Assembly (NCBI GenBank): GCA_016928865.1
Contig: JAFGJX010000101.1
Coordinates: 1 to 33,067 of the forward strand
DNA length: 33,067 nucleotides
DNA from: Spirochaetota bacterium
GTDB lineage: Bacteria; Spirochaetota; UBA4802; UBA5550
Direction of reading: 5' to 3'
Shown: positions 16,806 to 26,060 of the stretch, in pieces
How positions within the stretch are numbered: the first letter of the stretch is position 1
Layout of the letters: every line of letters begins with the position of its first letter
Translations under genes and position numbers: made by a program
The notes under the pieces: model-generated
What the model saw: only the letters and a program-made list of their open reading frames with translations
What the model was told of the DNA's origin: nothing
The model's database searches: none

Positions 16806-16907
16806 CAACCTCCTCCTTGATCTCCCCCCGTCAATGCCGGCAATCCTCGCTGAATCGCCCTCCTGCTTACAATTAACGGCGTGGTTCACATTATTTCAAA
16901 TTTTTAT

Positions 16908-17987
16908 TCATGAAACGGTATCCTTGGGGATTGTGAAAAAAAAGGTCACGTAATCCCCTACCACCGATTCAGCCCACAGCCTTCCACGGTGCTTTTCAAT
17001 GATTTTCTTGCATATATAGAGCCCGAGGCCGGAGCCTTTCACTCCCTCGGTCCCTTTCTGCTTCAAGCGGCTGAATTTCTTGAACAGTTTCTGTTCCATG
17101 TCTTCTTTTGATATGCCTACGCCCTTATTATTGATAGAAAACAGTATATTTGCGCCGTCTTCCGTAAGCCTGATCGTTATCGGAGTCCCCTCGGTGCCGT
17201 ACTTGATTGCGTTGTTTAATAGATTTGTTATCACGATCTGCAGGAGGTTGGGATCACCGTTCACGCGGGGCATCACGCCGTATTCCGTTACGAGCGGCAT
17301 GCTTTTCAGATTATCCTTGTACTCGGGGATATCGACGACAGGCCGTATAACGTCATTCACAAGATCAATATCTTTCGAAAAAGATTCAAGGTTGTCGATG
17401 TCCATCTTAGACAGGTCGATATAACAGCGAATAATGTCCTCGAGGTACTGGCAGTTTCGCAGTATCCGCTCAACTGTTTTTTTCTGCTCCGGATCAAGGT
17501 TCCCCAGGTAGCCACGATAGAGCGTCTCCGCAGTGGTGTGGACCGCCGATACCGGGCTCTTCAGCTCGTGCGACACGATCGCCATTATATCCAGCATGCC
17601 GGCATCCGAATTCTTCTCGCGCGCCTTTACCGCGTTATCGACAACGGAGCGCAGCTCCTCGCTGGTAAAGGGCTTAGGGATATAATCGAACGCTCCCGCT
17701 TTCAGCGCCTCGCGCGCGTTCTCCACCGTGGCATAGCCGGTAAAAATTATAACGGTCACGTCTGGTCTGTTCTTTCTCAGGTCGGCGAGCACTTCCATAC
17801 CGCTTATGCCCGGCATTTTCAGGTCGGTTATCACGACATCAAACTGCTTTTCGGCGACACGGCGCAGCCCCTCCTCGCCTGACTTGACCGTGTCTATTTC
17901 ATACTCGTCGTTCTTCAGTATCCGGAGGCAGCTCTTGAGAACGATATCTTCATCGTCAATGATCAGAATGTTTGTTTTTTTATCCAT
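16908..17987 (-). CDS. Receiver-histidine kinase (response regulator fused to kinase)
   Basis: A soluble 359-residue signalling protein. Residues 1 to about 120 form a receiver: ILIIDDEDIV, phosphoacceptor in VVITDLKMPG, Thr in IIFTGYAT and Lys in YIPKPF. Residues about 133-200 are the dimerisation and phosphoacceptor region with IVSHELKSPVSAVH. The rest is the ATP-binding domain with NLLNNAIKYG, VGISKEDM and GSGLGLYICKKI. The ATG at 17987 has GAGGGGG upstream. It has no membrane segment, so its input must be phosphate on the receiver, probably from the membrane kinase encoded 27 bases upstream. Order receiver-then-kinase marks it as a relay node. Confidence 0.92.
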   Translation of the reverse strand: MDKKTNILIIDDEDIVLKSCLRILKNDEYEIDTVKSGEEGLRRVAEKQFDVVITDLKMPGISGMEVLADLRKNRPDVTVIIFTGYATVENAREALKAGAFDYIPKPFTSEELRSVVDNAVKAREKNSDAGMLDIMAIVSHELKSPVSAVHTTAETLYRGYLGNLDPEQKKTVERILRNCQYLEDIIRCYIDLSKMDIDNLESFSKDIDLVNDVIRPVVDIPEYKDNLKSMPLVTEYGVMPRVNGDPNLLQIVITNLLNNAIKYGTEGTPITIRLTEDGANILFSINNKGVGISKEDMEQKLFKKFSRLKQKGTEGVKGSGLGLYICKKIIEKHRGRLWAESVVGDYVTFFFTIPKDTVS

Positions 17988-18014
17988 ATCCCCCTCGACC
18001 GCAATAAGTTACTA

Positions 18015-19952
18015 TCATACTGCCTGGTTGTGTCCCGCGTCAACAGGAAATTCGATGGCAAACGTGGTCCCGACCCCTGGCACGCTGTCCACTTTAATTG
18101 TGCCATTATGCCTCTGGACGATCCCGTAGGTCACCGAAAGTCCCAGTCCGGTGCCTTTGCCCGTCTCTTTCGTCGTGTAAAACGGATCGAATATTTTGGT
18201 GATGTTCTCCTTGCTGATTCCGCTGCCGGTGTCTGAAACGGCTACCACAATTTTTTTCGACTGCTCATTGTATCGCGTCCGCACGGTGAGGTCGCCTCCC
18301 GCCGACATCGCGTCCGCCGCATTAACCGCGAGATTGTTCAGCACCTGCTTGATCTGGTTCACGTCGAGGCTGATATCGGGCAGCCCCTCCGCCAGGTCCT
18401 TCTTGATTCTGATATTGTGAAAGGTGACATGCTTTTCCAGGATCGTGAACAGCTCATTGATGATTTTATTGATGTTGGCCGGCCGCAGGTCTATCTTGGT
18501 TTCGCGGGCAAAATCGAGGATTCCCTTGACAATCTCGCGGCAGCGAAGCGTCTCATCTATGATCACCTTCAGATCCGCGCGATACCCCGGGTCCTTGATC
18601 TCCTCGTACAGCACCGTCCCGTATGACAGTACGCCGGTAAGAGGATTGTTAATCTCATGTGCGATTCCGGACGCGAGCCGTCCCAGGGACGCGAGCTTTT
18701 CTGACTGCGCCATCTGCATCTCGGTCTGCTCTTTGAGCTTCCGGTCCCGCTCCGCAATCGCGTCGATCATCTTGTTGAACGTTATGCAGAGGTAGCCCAT
18801 TTCATCGGAGGATGTCACCTCGATCTTTTTCGTGTAATTGCCCGCGGCCATCTGCTTCGATGCGTCCACCAGCGAGCGTATCGGCGTGATAATGCTCCTG
18901 ATGAGGTATACCGAGAGGAGTCCGGCGACAGCGAGCGAAGTCAATATTATTATAAGGGCAAAGATCGTGGCATTTCTTTTTATCTGATTGTATTTCTCCT
19001 CAAGGATGCCGACGTACAATATTCCAACCACTTTTTTGTCAATATCATATATGGGACTGTAACCCGAAAGGTACCAGCTGTTTACCACGAACGCCTTGTC
19101 CAGCCAGACGTTCCCGTGTTCGAAGACCTTCCGGTACACCTCCTCAGAGACCTGCGTCCCCACCGCCCTCTTTCCGCTCGAGTTCTTGACGTTCGTGGAT
19201 ATGCGCAGGTCGTCCATAAATATCGTAACGGTTCCGATATCATACCCGCCGATCCTGTCGTCTTTAAAAAGGAGCTTTTTTATGGCATCCACCATTTCGA
19301 AATTATTGTTCAGCAGCTTGGCGCCGTATATGACGCCGATCAACCTCCCGCCGCTGAATACCGGAGCCGCCGCCTTTTTGCACATGCCATTTACTTCGAA
19401 AATCTTGTCTTTGGGACGCGCGCGCAGGGTCGGGACCACCCGGATATGCGCCTGGTCTGCCAGCTCTTTACTCTCTTTCAGCAGTTCTTCCCTGGTGATA
19501 ATATCAGTGCCTGAGCATGACTTCCTGTTCTCAAGCACATACCTGACATATCTGTCCGCGCTGACGTCGTCGCCATACTGGTACGGGCTGTTTGCCCGCG
19601 CCAGGACCCTCCCCCGGGCATCTGTTATGGTCATGATATCAATATTCAGCTCCCTTTTGACTTCTTTGAGCTTTTCAACAAGGAGGGGTCGGTTATTATT
19701 CAGAATGGCGTTTTGAAGATATCCGAGAGAAGACAGGTGGTTGATAAACAGATAAATGATCTGGACACGTTCATTATAAAAATAGATTGCCGTATTGAGA
19801 TGGCTTCTCACGTCATCATAGGCCTGCCCGAGAACATTCTTATTTATGACATTATTGCTGATAAAGAGGGTGCTGATGCCGCTGACGGCGACAACTGACA
19901 TCAGGCTGATTACAAGTTTTGTGCTGATTTTAGCCTTGAATCGTGCCGACAT
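18015..19952 (-). CDS. Membrane sensor histidine kinase with Cache-type extracytoplasmic domain and HAMP
   Basis: The 645-residue protein has a first membrane helix near residues 11-31 (KLVISLMSVVAVSGISTLFI), a roughly 290-residue extracytoplasmic Cache-like sensor region that includes VVGILYVGILEE, a second helix near 330-352 (IFALIIILTSLAVAGLL), then HAMP and the kinase core. The phosphoacceptor motif is SGIAHEINNPLTGVLSY, and the ATP-binding domain has NLAVNAADAM, DTGSGISKENI and GTGLGLSVTYGIV. Cache domains of this type often bind small organic acids such as acetate or other carboxylates, which would suit the neighbouring acetate genes. The ligand is not shown by the sequence. It follows the receiver gene at 19976 by 23 bases. 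Confidence 0.93.
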   Translation of the reverse strand: MSARFKAKISTKLVISLMSVVAVSGISTLFISNNVINKNVLGQAYDDVRSHLNTAIYFYNERVQIIYLFINHLSSLGYLQNAILNNNRPLLVEKLKEVKRELNIDIMTITDARGRVLARANSPYQYGDDVSADRYVRYVLENRKSCSGTDIITREELLKESKELADQAHIRVVPTLRARPKDKIFEVNGMCKKAAAPVFSGGRLIGVIYGAKLLNNNFEMVDAIKKLLFKDDRIGGYDIGTVTIFMDDLRISTNVKNSSGKRAVGTQVSEEVYRKVFEHGNVWLDKAFVVNSWYLSGYSPIYDIDKKVVGILYVGILEEKYNQIKRNATIFALIIILTSLAVAGLLSVYLIRSIITPIRSLVDASKQMAAGNYTKKIEVTSSDEMGYLCITFNKMIDAIAERDRKLKEQTEMQMAQSEKLASLGRLASGIAHEINNPLTGVLSYGTVLYEEIKDPGYRADLKVIIDETLRCREIVKGILDFARETKIDLRPANINKIINELFTILEKHVTFHNIRIKKDLAEGLPDISLDVNQIKQVLNNLAVNAADAMSAGGDLTVRTRYNEQSKKIVVAVSDTGSGISKENITKIFDPFYTTKETGKGTGLGLSVTYGIVQRHNGTIKVDSVPGVGTTFAIEFPVDAGHNQAV

Positions 19953-19975
19953 CAGTTGTCACCCACTGGTAGAGA

Positions 19976-20377
19976 TCAGGTATTTTGCGCAACCTTCTCC
20001 AGGAGTTGATCAAAGTTCACCGGTTTTGTCAAGAAATCATTTATTCCTGGCAAAAAACTGTCTTTATCGCTGAGTGAGAACCGGGAATTGGTCACCTGGT
20101 TAATGGCTGTCAGAACGATGATCGGCACATTTTTCACTTCTTTATATTTAGAAGTCGGACGTTCGCTGCGGATCATGTCCGCCACCTCAAAACCAGCGGT
20201 GTCCTTCTCCATCATGACATCCAGAATGATCAGGTCCGGCTTCACCGTCAGGACCTTTTTAAGCGCTTCGGCGCCGGAATACGCCTCCGTCACTTCATAT
20301 CCTTTAGCGGAGAGCACTTTAGATATGCTGGCACAGGTATCTATATCGTCATCCACCAATAATATTTTTTTGCTCAT
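19976..20377 (-). CDS. Single-domain response regulator
   Basis: A 133-residue receiver: KILLVDDDIDT, phosphoacceptor Asp53 in LIILDVMMEKDTAG, Thr in IIVLTAIN, and Lys in DFLTKPVNFD. The insert after the fourth strand (SERPTSKYKEVKNVP) is a feature I associate with receivers found beside redox-enzyme genes in sulfate reducers and relatives. The ATG at 20377 has TGGAG upstream. It is the first gene of the phosphorelay, 116 bases after the hydrogenase operon end, and a TATACT box (minus strand, around 20395-20400) may give it its own promoter. No DNA-binding domain. Confidence 0.92.
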   Translation of the reverse strand: MSKKILLVDDDIDTCASISKVLSAKGYEVTEAYSGAEALKKVLTVKPDLIILDVMMEKDTAGFEVADMIRSERPTSKYKEVKNVPIIVLTAINQVTNSRFSLSDKDSFLPGINDFLTKPVNFDQLLEKVAQNT

Positions 20378-20493
20378 TGACTTACTCCATAGTAAAGTAT
20401 AATTGCGCTGCGGCCTTCACCGGCCCGGCGCATCCGGCCGCCCTCCCCCATCCGCCACGCAGGCCGGACGAAAGTTCGGGCCATGCCCCGGTT

Positions 20494-21024
20494 CTAATTA
20501 TTGAGCACCTGGTATATAACGTTCCGCTCTTCCCAGGCCTTGTTTTTCATATATGCGTCGATTGGGAACTCAACCTGCTTCAGCTCGATCGGAGACGCCT
20601 TCTTGTCAACGAGTCCCAGCGCGAGCGCCACGCCGTATATTATCGCCTCTGGCCTCGGAGGACACCCCGGGATAATATAGTTTACCGGTACGGCCTTGTC
20701 CGCGCCTCCGGTTACATGGTACGAATCAAACCACGATCCGCCGCCTGACGCGCAGGACCCGATGCCGAACACCAGCTTGGGCTCCGGCATGGCGGCGTAG
20801 GCCTTTTTCACCAGCGGGAGGGTCGGCCTGGTTACCGCGCCCGATATCAGCATTACATCCGCATGCCTCGGTGACGCGACGAGCTTCATCCCGAACCGCT
20901 CAATGTCATAATAGGGCGTCAGGACGTTCAGTATTTCTATATCGCATCCGTTACAGGCGCCGGAATTGCAGTGATATACCCACAATGACCTGGGGAACGC
21001 TTTTTTGCACAATTTAGCCAGCAT
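20494..21024 (-). CDS. hycG: Group 4 [NiFe]-hydrogenase small subunit (HycG/HyfI/NuoB-like)
   Basis: Electron-transfer subunit that holds the 4Fe-4S cluster next to the Ni-Fe site. The 176-residue protein contains the family cysteines in CNSGACNGCDIE, GIGSCASGGG and IPGCPPRPEAI. It is shorter than E. coli HycG (255) and lacks an additional ferredoxin domain. The ATG at 21024 follows AAGGAG. It is the last gene of the nine-gene hydrogenase operon, 11 bases after the ferredoxin-like subunit gene. Membership of group 4 rather than complex I rests on the large subunit, which retains all Ni-Fe cysteines. Confidence 0.93.
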   Translation of the reverse strand: MLAKLCKKAFPRSLWVYHCNSGACNGCDIEILNVLTPYYDIERFGMKLVASPRHADVMLISGAVTRPTLPLVKKAYAAMPEPKLVFGIGSCASGGGSWFDSYHVTGGADKAVPVNYIIPGCPPRPEAIIYGVALALGLVDKKASPIELKQVEFPIDAYMKNKAWEERNVIYQVLNN

Positions 21025-21035
21025 GTCTATTCTCC

Positions 21036-21572
21036 TTACTTCTGGGGTCTCTTGTAATGTTCCGTCTCTTCCAGCATCTTTATATCGAGATGCTCCGTGG
21101 CCCTGGGAATGACGGCGCGCGCTTCCAGGCTGTCATACCGGTAGCCCTTCAGGCCCATCTTGTCGATCATGTTGGTCGTTTCCATGTTGTAGCACCTGCC
21201 GCACCGCTGGCAGGTCAGCATGAAAAGCTCCATGTTGACGGTGATGTCATTCTTGTCGTTGGTCGCCAGCTCGTACTGCTCGGTCATGGTGATGGCGTTT
21301 TCAGGACATACATCAGCGCACCGCCCGCAGTAGGTGCAGCGAGATCCGTCATACAGCATGATGCGCAGGTCCTGGCAGACGTCCCGTATCATGATAGTCC
21401 GCGCGGGACAGTGGGCCGCACACCCGCCGCAGCCGACGCACTTGTGGTGATCCCATGAAGGCTGTCCCCGGAAATCCTTGGCCACCGGATGCGGCTCGAA
21501 CGGATACTTCAGGGTGACAACGCCCGGCTTTAAAACCATCAGAACCTGTTTTATTTTACTCGTAAGCCACAC
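21036..21572 (-). CDS. hycF: Hydrogenase ferredoxin-like subunit (HycF/HyfH/NuoI-like)
   Basis: Iron-sulfur subunit linking the soluble electron input to the small subunit. The 178-residue protein has two classical 4Fe-4S groups, CVGCGGCAAHCP and CTYCGRCADVCP. A third cysteine triplet, CQRCGRC, lies near residue 133. The extra triplet occurs in HycF-type proteins and may hold metal or stabilise the complex. The start is a GTG at 21572 behind AAGGAG, 21 bases after the HycD-like gene. All cluster ligands are intact, so it should carry electrons. Confidence 0.92.
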   Translation of the reverse strand: MWLTSKIKQVLMVLKPGVVTLKYPFEPHPVAKDFRGQPSWDHHKCVGCGGCAAHCPARTIMIRDVCQDLRIMLYDGSRCTYCGRCADVCPENAITMTEQYELATNDKNDITVNMELFMLTCQRCGRCYNMETTNMIDKMGLKGYRYDSLEARAVIPRATEHLDIKMLEETEHYKRPQK

Positions 21573-21593
21573 AATAGTTCTCCTTAAGTGAAA

Positions 21594-22496
21594 TTATATC
21601 CCGTAGACGGACAAACCTACCGCAACCAGGGACGCGACGATAAGCACCGCGTAAATCTTTTGCGCCTGGTCGATCCGGAGCCGCGGATGGGTGGAGCCGA
21701 GTACCGCGATCAGCACATAGACCAGTAATACAAATCCAAGCTGTATCAGAACATCCAGGCCGTAAAAACCGGTTTTAATGGCCGGAATAAACACGATGAC
21801 AAAGAGCGCCGCGTAAAACATCTGCTTCAGCAGCATGTAGTATTTAAAGAGCGCAAGGTTTGGACCGCTGTACTCGATGAAGGGGCCCTCGAGAATCTCG
21901 ACCTCGGCCTCCGCTATGTCGAACGGCTGACGGCCGACAAAGGCCTGGAGCGCCATCAGGTAGACCACCAGCATGATGATGACCGACGCTCCATATCCGG
22001 CACCGGTCACGCTCAGCACAGAGGCCGGTATGGCCAGGCTCTTTACCTTTACCGCGCCCAGTATCAGGGTCATTGCGAGGACCGGCTCGACCATGATCAT
22101 GGTGATCATCTCACGGCTCGACCCGACCAAGGCGTACGCATTCTTGCTCGATATGGCGCCAAGCAGGCAGGCGACCCCGCCGAGAGTGAGCAGATAGATC
22201 AACGTGATCACATCGGCATATTGCGACAGCGCGTTCTCCCTGTAGCCAAGCGGCAGGAACATGATCACGCTGAGTATCGAGGCGAGCGCGACCACCGGCG
22301 CGATCTTGAAGGCCAAGTTGCCGGGGCTCAGGTTCTGCTTGCCCAGGAGCTTCAGGATGTCCCAGTACGGCTGTGCGAGGGGCGGCCCCTGCCGCGACTG
22401 CACCACGCGCGCCGTGACTCTCCTGACCACGCCCTCGAAGAAGGGGGCCAGCGCCAGAAAGACCAGTATATTCACTACAATGTACAGAATGTCCAT
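21594..22496 (-). CDS. hycD: Hydrogenase membrane subunit HycD/HyfC/NuoH-like
   Basis: Membrane anchor that links the catalytic module to the ion-pumping subunit. The 300-residue protein has about eight hydrophobic helices and the family signature FFEGVVRRVTARVVQSRQGPP in the first loop, followed by DILKLLGKQ. A conserved acidic loop reads DIAEAEVEILEGPFIEYSGP, as in NuoH where these Glu residues are part of the proton path. The ATG at 22496 with GGAAGG upstream is chosen; an in-frame extension to 22586 overlaps the large subunit gene and is hydrophilic. The start lies 4 bases past the end of that gene. Confidence 0.94.
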   Translation of the reverse strand: MDILYIVVNILVFLALAPFFEGVVRRVTARVVQSRQGPPLAQPYWDILKLLGKQNLSPGNLAFKIAPVVALASILSVIMFLPLGYRENALSQYADVITLIYLLTLGGVACLLGAISSKNAYALVGSSREMITMIMVEPVLAMTLILGAVKVKSLAIPASVLSVTGAGYGASVIIMLVVYLMALQAFVGRQPFDIAEAEVEILEGPFIEYSGPNLALFKYYMLLKQMFYAALFVIVFIPAIKTGFYGLDVLIQLGFVLLVYVLIAVLGSTHPRLRIDQAQKIYAVLIVASLVAVGLSVYGI

Positions 22497-22500
22497 GTTC

Positions 22501-24183
22501 TTACCTTCCCGCCGTTTTTTTAGCTCGAGATATCTTTTCCAGGTCGCCGCTCGAGAGATGCGACATCGCGCCTGACCTGACGTCAACCTTCACGACCCTG
22601 TCGGTGCAGGAGAAGCAGGGGTCGATGCTCCCGATGATGATCGGGAGATCCGCGAACTGGTCGTTGAGCAGCATCGCCGGAACGCCCTGCAGGTTCGGGT
22701 AGGTCGGGGCGCGCACGCGCCACCGCTCCGGCCTGTTCTCCTCGCCGGAGATCAGGTAGTGTACCGCCTCGCCCCGCGGCGCCTCGACCGCGCTGATCGC
22801 GTGCCGCATCGGCGTCACGTTCTCATCAAACTCGGTCATGATCGGGCCGGCAGGCATCTTGTCAAGGGCCTGGCGGATGATCTTGATCGCCTCAAAGGTC
22901 TCGAGGATACGGACGACCACCGTGCCCCACACGTCGCAGGAATCCACGACCGGCACGTCGAACTGCATCTCATCGTATGCCGCGTAAGGATGATCGCGGC
23001 GCGAATCGATATCAACGTTCCGCGCGCGCGCCGTTGGGCCGACCAGGCTCCAGAGCTTCGCCTCTTCCGTGGTGATGCAGCCGACGCCCTTGGTCCTGCG
23101 GTGTATGGAAGTGTCTCCGGCGACCGCCTTGTAAATAACCATCAACTCTTTATCTATGGTATTGATTACACTCCGAAGCTCGTCAGCCAACTCAGGGGTG
23201 ATGTCCCTGCGGACGCCGCCCGCTACGATCATGCCGTAGGTCTTGCGGTTTCCGGTCAGCTTTTCGCTGTACCACATGATTGCCTCGCGCACCCGCCACG
23301 ACTGCATGAACACGGTGTCGAAACCGATCAGGTGGCCGGCGATCCCCAGCCAGAGCAGGTGGGAGTGGATCCGCTCGATCTCGAGCATGATGGTCCGGAT
23401 GTATTCCGCTCGCCGGGAAATTTTCAGGCCCGCGGCAAATTCGACGCACTGCGCGTAGGTCGCGGCGTGTACCGAGCCGCAGATCCCGCAGATGCGCTCA
23501 GCGACAAAGGGTATTTCATTGTAGGTGAGCTGTGTCTGGCACAGCTTCTCAATTCCACGGTGGACCATGAAGCCGCGGTAGTCGCACCCCTTGATGGTCT
23601 CGCCGTCAACAAAGACCGCGAAGTGCGCCGGCTCGTGAAGGGTCGGGTGGAACGGCCCCACCGGGATGGTGGTGCAGCCCTCCGGCGCCTCGTCGAGCTC
23701 GTAGGCCACGTCCTCGGCCGCTGGAGGCATCAGGTTCCAGGGCACGTCCTTGCGGAGCGGGTACACCCCCGCGGGCCAGTCGTCCGCCAGTATCAGTTTC
23801 TTGGGTTTGGGATGCCCCTTGAACTTCATGCCGAGCAGGTCTATGTATTCGCGCTCGGACCAGCCCGCATTCGGTATGTCAGGCGTGATCGAGTCAAACT
23901 CGGGGTTGTCCACCGGCGCGGCGGTCCGGACAGAGACGAAGATGTCGTCACGGTCCATGCTGAAGTTGTGGATAAGCCCCAGGGTCTTGTCACGGGCTAT
24001 ATTGTCGTACCCGACGCTCACCAGGTAGCGGCCGCCCATCCGGATGATCTCATTCGAGATGTCGCGGACCTTGCTCTTGTCAATATCCACGAACAGACGC
24101 GTACTGTAGGGGCTGTCGAAGTTTTTAATGCTGTTCTGATATTTATCTTTCAGCTGTTTTTTTATTTCTTCAATGGTTAGCAT
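22501..24183 (-). CDS. hycE: Group 4 [NiFe]-hydrogenase large subunit (HycE/HyfG-like, NuoC-NuoD fusion)
   Basis: Catalytic subunit that produces or oxidises H2. The 560-residue protein has a NuoC-like N-terminal domain (1 to about 150, ending WPAGVYPLRKDVPW) and a NuoD-like domain. The Ni-Fe ligands are complete: Cys232 and Cys235 in RICGICGSVH and Cys523 and Cys526 in DPCFSCTDR. Complex I NuoD has lost these, so this is a true hydrogenase. A 31-residue tail after CTDR (cleavage predicted after Arg529) matches the C-terminal extension removed in HycE by HycI, and a protease gene lies in this operon. The ATG at 24183 has AGAGGTG upstream. Confidence 0.96.
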   Translation of the reverse strand: MLTIEEIKKQLKDKYQNSIKNFDSPYSTRLFVDIDKSKVRDISNEIIRMGGRYLVSVGYDNIARDKTLGLIHNFSMDRDDIFVSVRTAAPVDNPEFDSITPDIPNAGWSEREYIDLLGMKFKGHPKPKKLILADDWPAGVYPLRKDVPWNLMPPAAEDVAYELDEAPEGCTTIPVGPFHPTLHEPAHFAVFVDGETIKGCDYRGFMVHRGIEKLCQTQLTYNEIPFVAERICGICGSVHAATYAQCVEFAAGLKISRRAEYIRTIMLEIERIHSHLLWLGIAGHLIGFDTVFMQSWRVREAIMWYSEKLTGNRKTYGMIVAGGVRRDITPELADELRSVINTIDKELMVIYKAVAGDTSIHRRTKGVGCITTEEAKLWSLVGPTARARNVDIDSRRDHPYAAYDEMQFDVPVVDSCDVWGTVVVRILETFEAIKIIRQALDKMPAGPIMTEFDENVTPMRHAISAVEAPRGEAVHYLISGEENRPERWRVRAPTYPNLQGVPAMLLNDQFADLPIIIGSIDPCFSCTDRVVKVDVRSGAMSHLSSGDLEKISRAKKTAGR

Positions 24184-24209
24184 GATTCACCTCTTATGAA
24201 TTATGTGCC

Positions 24210-26060
24210 TTATTTTTTAATGTTGCCCCCGGTCCACCTGAGCGCCTTCTTGAACGCGGAGTACATGTTGTGGGCCACGTACCTGTTTTTGTTATTCAAA
24301 TCCTGATATCCGCACAGCCAGGTGGGCGCCTCTTTCTCTTCCGCGCCGCCGGACTTCCTGAGCAGCCACGCGAAGACATACGCTGCCGCGAGAACCGCGA
24401 GAACCACGAGCGGCACCGCCACCGACGACACCATGCCCTGCATTCCGGGCACCGTAACGGCAACGCCCATCGCATTGTTCACGACCATGCCGTCAAACAT
24501 GATCTCCGAGAAGATCGGCTGAAGAATCGAGCCGGCGGAATTCTTGAATATGCTGATGAAGAGCCCGAAGTATATGAAGGGGAACAGGCCCTGTACCAGG
24601 CAGAGTATCGCTAGGATGAGCTTGGGTATCAGCATGGTCGCGGGGACCTCTTTTATCTTCTTCGCAACCGTCCACTCCACGCCGGAAGAGGCGAAGGTCA
24701 TGCCGAAAAACTTCACGTACGAAGCGAGGGTCACGGCGCTGATGAACAGGGCGATGATGCCGAATATCACCAGGAACATGATCCGCGATCCGGCGAGGAT
24801 GTTCGAGGATATGATGGTCCACTTGCTCGCGAACCCGCTGAAGGCCGGCATACCCGCGATAGAGAGGGAAGCGATACCCGCGACGACGGCGGTCACCGGC
24901 ATGAGCTTCATCAGACCGCCGAGCTTGTTCAGATCCTTGGTGCCGGTCGCGTACAGGACGCTCCCGGTGGAGAGGAAGAGCAGCCCCTTGAACACGGTAT
25001 GGTTCAGGGTATGGTAGAGTGCGCCGACGATCGCGATGACGGAAAGGAGCTTCACCGTCACGCTGGCGCTGTTCAGCATCACCAGGGCGGACCCGATGCC
25101 GAGGATTATGTAGCCCATCTGGCCGATTGAATGGTAGGCATGAAGCCGTTTCGCATCGACCTGTTTAAGGGCCTGGTTTGTTCCTATGAAGAGGGTAACC
25201 ACGCCGAAGGAGGCGATCACAATCCCCCACAGCTGGCCGTCATATCCCTCGGCCGGGACCATCCAGAAGAACGTCCGGATAATGCCGTACACGCCGGTCT
25301 TGATCATGACCCCGGAAAGCAGGGCGCTGATGGGGGACGGCGCGATGGAGTGCGCGTCGGGCAACCAGAGCTGTCCGAAGGGGAACATACCCGCCTTGAA
25401 GCCGAAGCCGACAAGGAGGAGACCGTAGACAATGTAGAGGGTCATTCCGCTGGTAGCGCCCATCTTCTCAATAAGCTGGTGCAGGGAATCGCCCACTGCC
25501 GAGCCGTTGATCAGGAACGTCGCGACGATGATGAAGACCCATGCCAGCTCCATCAGGATGAGGTACTTGTTCGCGTTCCGCACGTTTCCCTCGGTCCGGT
25601 ATTCGAACCTGATCAGGAAATAGGATGCGATCGTCATGAGCTGCCATGCAATGGTGAATCCGGTGCTCAGGTCATCGACGGTCACGATCCCGATCATTCC
25701 GATTATGAAGAGCGGGAAAGTCAGGTAGTAGCTCCAGAGCTTGTAATCGGGATAGTGCTCCATGTACTGGATCGAGTAGAAAGCGCTCATGATCGCCAGA
25801 AAGGAGATGATCGCGATGAAAAACGCCGAGAAGCCGTCGATGAGGAAATAGATCCCCATGATCTTCTGGGTTTCCGCCCCGCCTCCCTGAAAGATGGTGA
25901 TATAACTTATATTCAGTAGCATGACGCCGGCCACGGCGACCAGGATAAAATTCACCCAGCCCGCCAGTTTGCGCTTGCTCGACAGTATCGGGACGATTAC
26001 AGCGGCGCCGAGCAGGATCGCCATCGCGGTTAATAAGCTGCCATAGAGATCAATGTTCAT
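24210..26060 (-). CDS. hycC: Hydrogenase membrane subunit HycC/HyfB/NuoL-like (ion-translocating)
   Basis: Large antiporter-like membrane subunit, 616 residues with about 14-16 hydrophobic helices. Family blocks are the helix pair around LSTGFTIAWQLMTIASYFLI and the region GFGFKAGMFPFGQLWLPDAHS with its conserved Lys. Another block is HAYHSIGQMGYIILG, followed by LNHTVFKGLLFLSTG. These carry the charged residues used for proton or sodium transfer in NuoL and MrpA/D. Only one such subunit is present, as in formate hydrogenlyase 1 of E. coli, not the several of Hyf. The ATG at 26060 is preceded by AAAGGAGC and overlaps the protease gene end by 11 bases; a GTG at 26081 is in frame but less likely. 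Confidence 0.94.
   Translation of the reverse strand: MNIDLYGSLLTAMAILLGAAVIVPILSSKRKLAGWVNFILVAVAGVMLLNISYITIFQGGGAETQKIMGIYFLIDGFSAFFIAIISFLAIMSAFYSIQYMEHYPDYKLWSYYLTFPLFIIGMIGIVTVDDLSTGFTIAWQLMTIASYFLIRFEYRTEGNVRNANKYLILMELAWVFIIVATFLINGSAVGDSLHQLIEKMGATSGMTLYIVYGLLLVGFGFKAGMFPFGQLWLPDAHSIAPSPISALLSGVMIKTGVYGIIRTFFWMVPAEGYDGQLWGIVIASFGVVTLFIGTNQALKQVDAKRLHAYHSIGQMGYIILGIGSALVMLNSASVTVKLLSVIAIVGALYHTLNHTVFKGLLFLSTGSVLYATGTKDLNKLGGLMKLMPVTAVVAGIASLSIAGMPAFSGFASKWTIISSNILAGSRIMFLVIFGIIALFISAVTLASYVKFFGMTFASSGVEWTVAKKIKEVPATMLIPKLILAILCLVQGLFPFIYFGLFISIFKNSAGSILQPIFSEIMFDGMVVNNAMGVAVTVPGMQGMVSSVAVPLVVLAVLAAAYVFAWLLRKSGGAEEKEAPTWLCGYQDLNNKNRYVAHNMYSAFKKALRWTGGNIKK

Noticed and set aside
22759..24180. 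Long plus-strand open frame (473 codons) opposite the hydrogenase large subunit
   Set aside because: It is antisense to a well-supported gene and is rich in Arg, Asp, His and Val with no family motifs, as expected for a GC-rich shadow frame.
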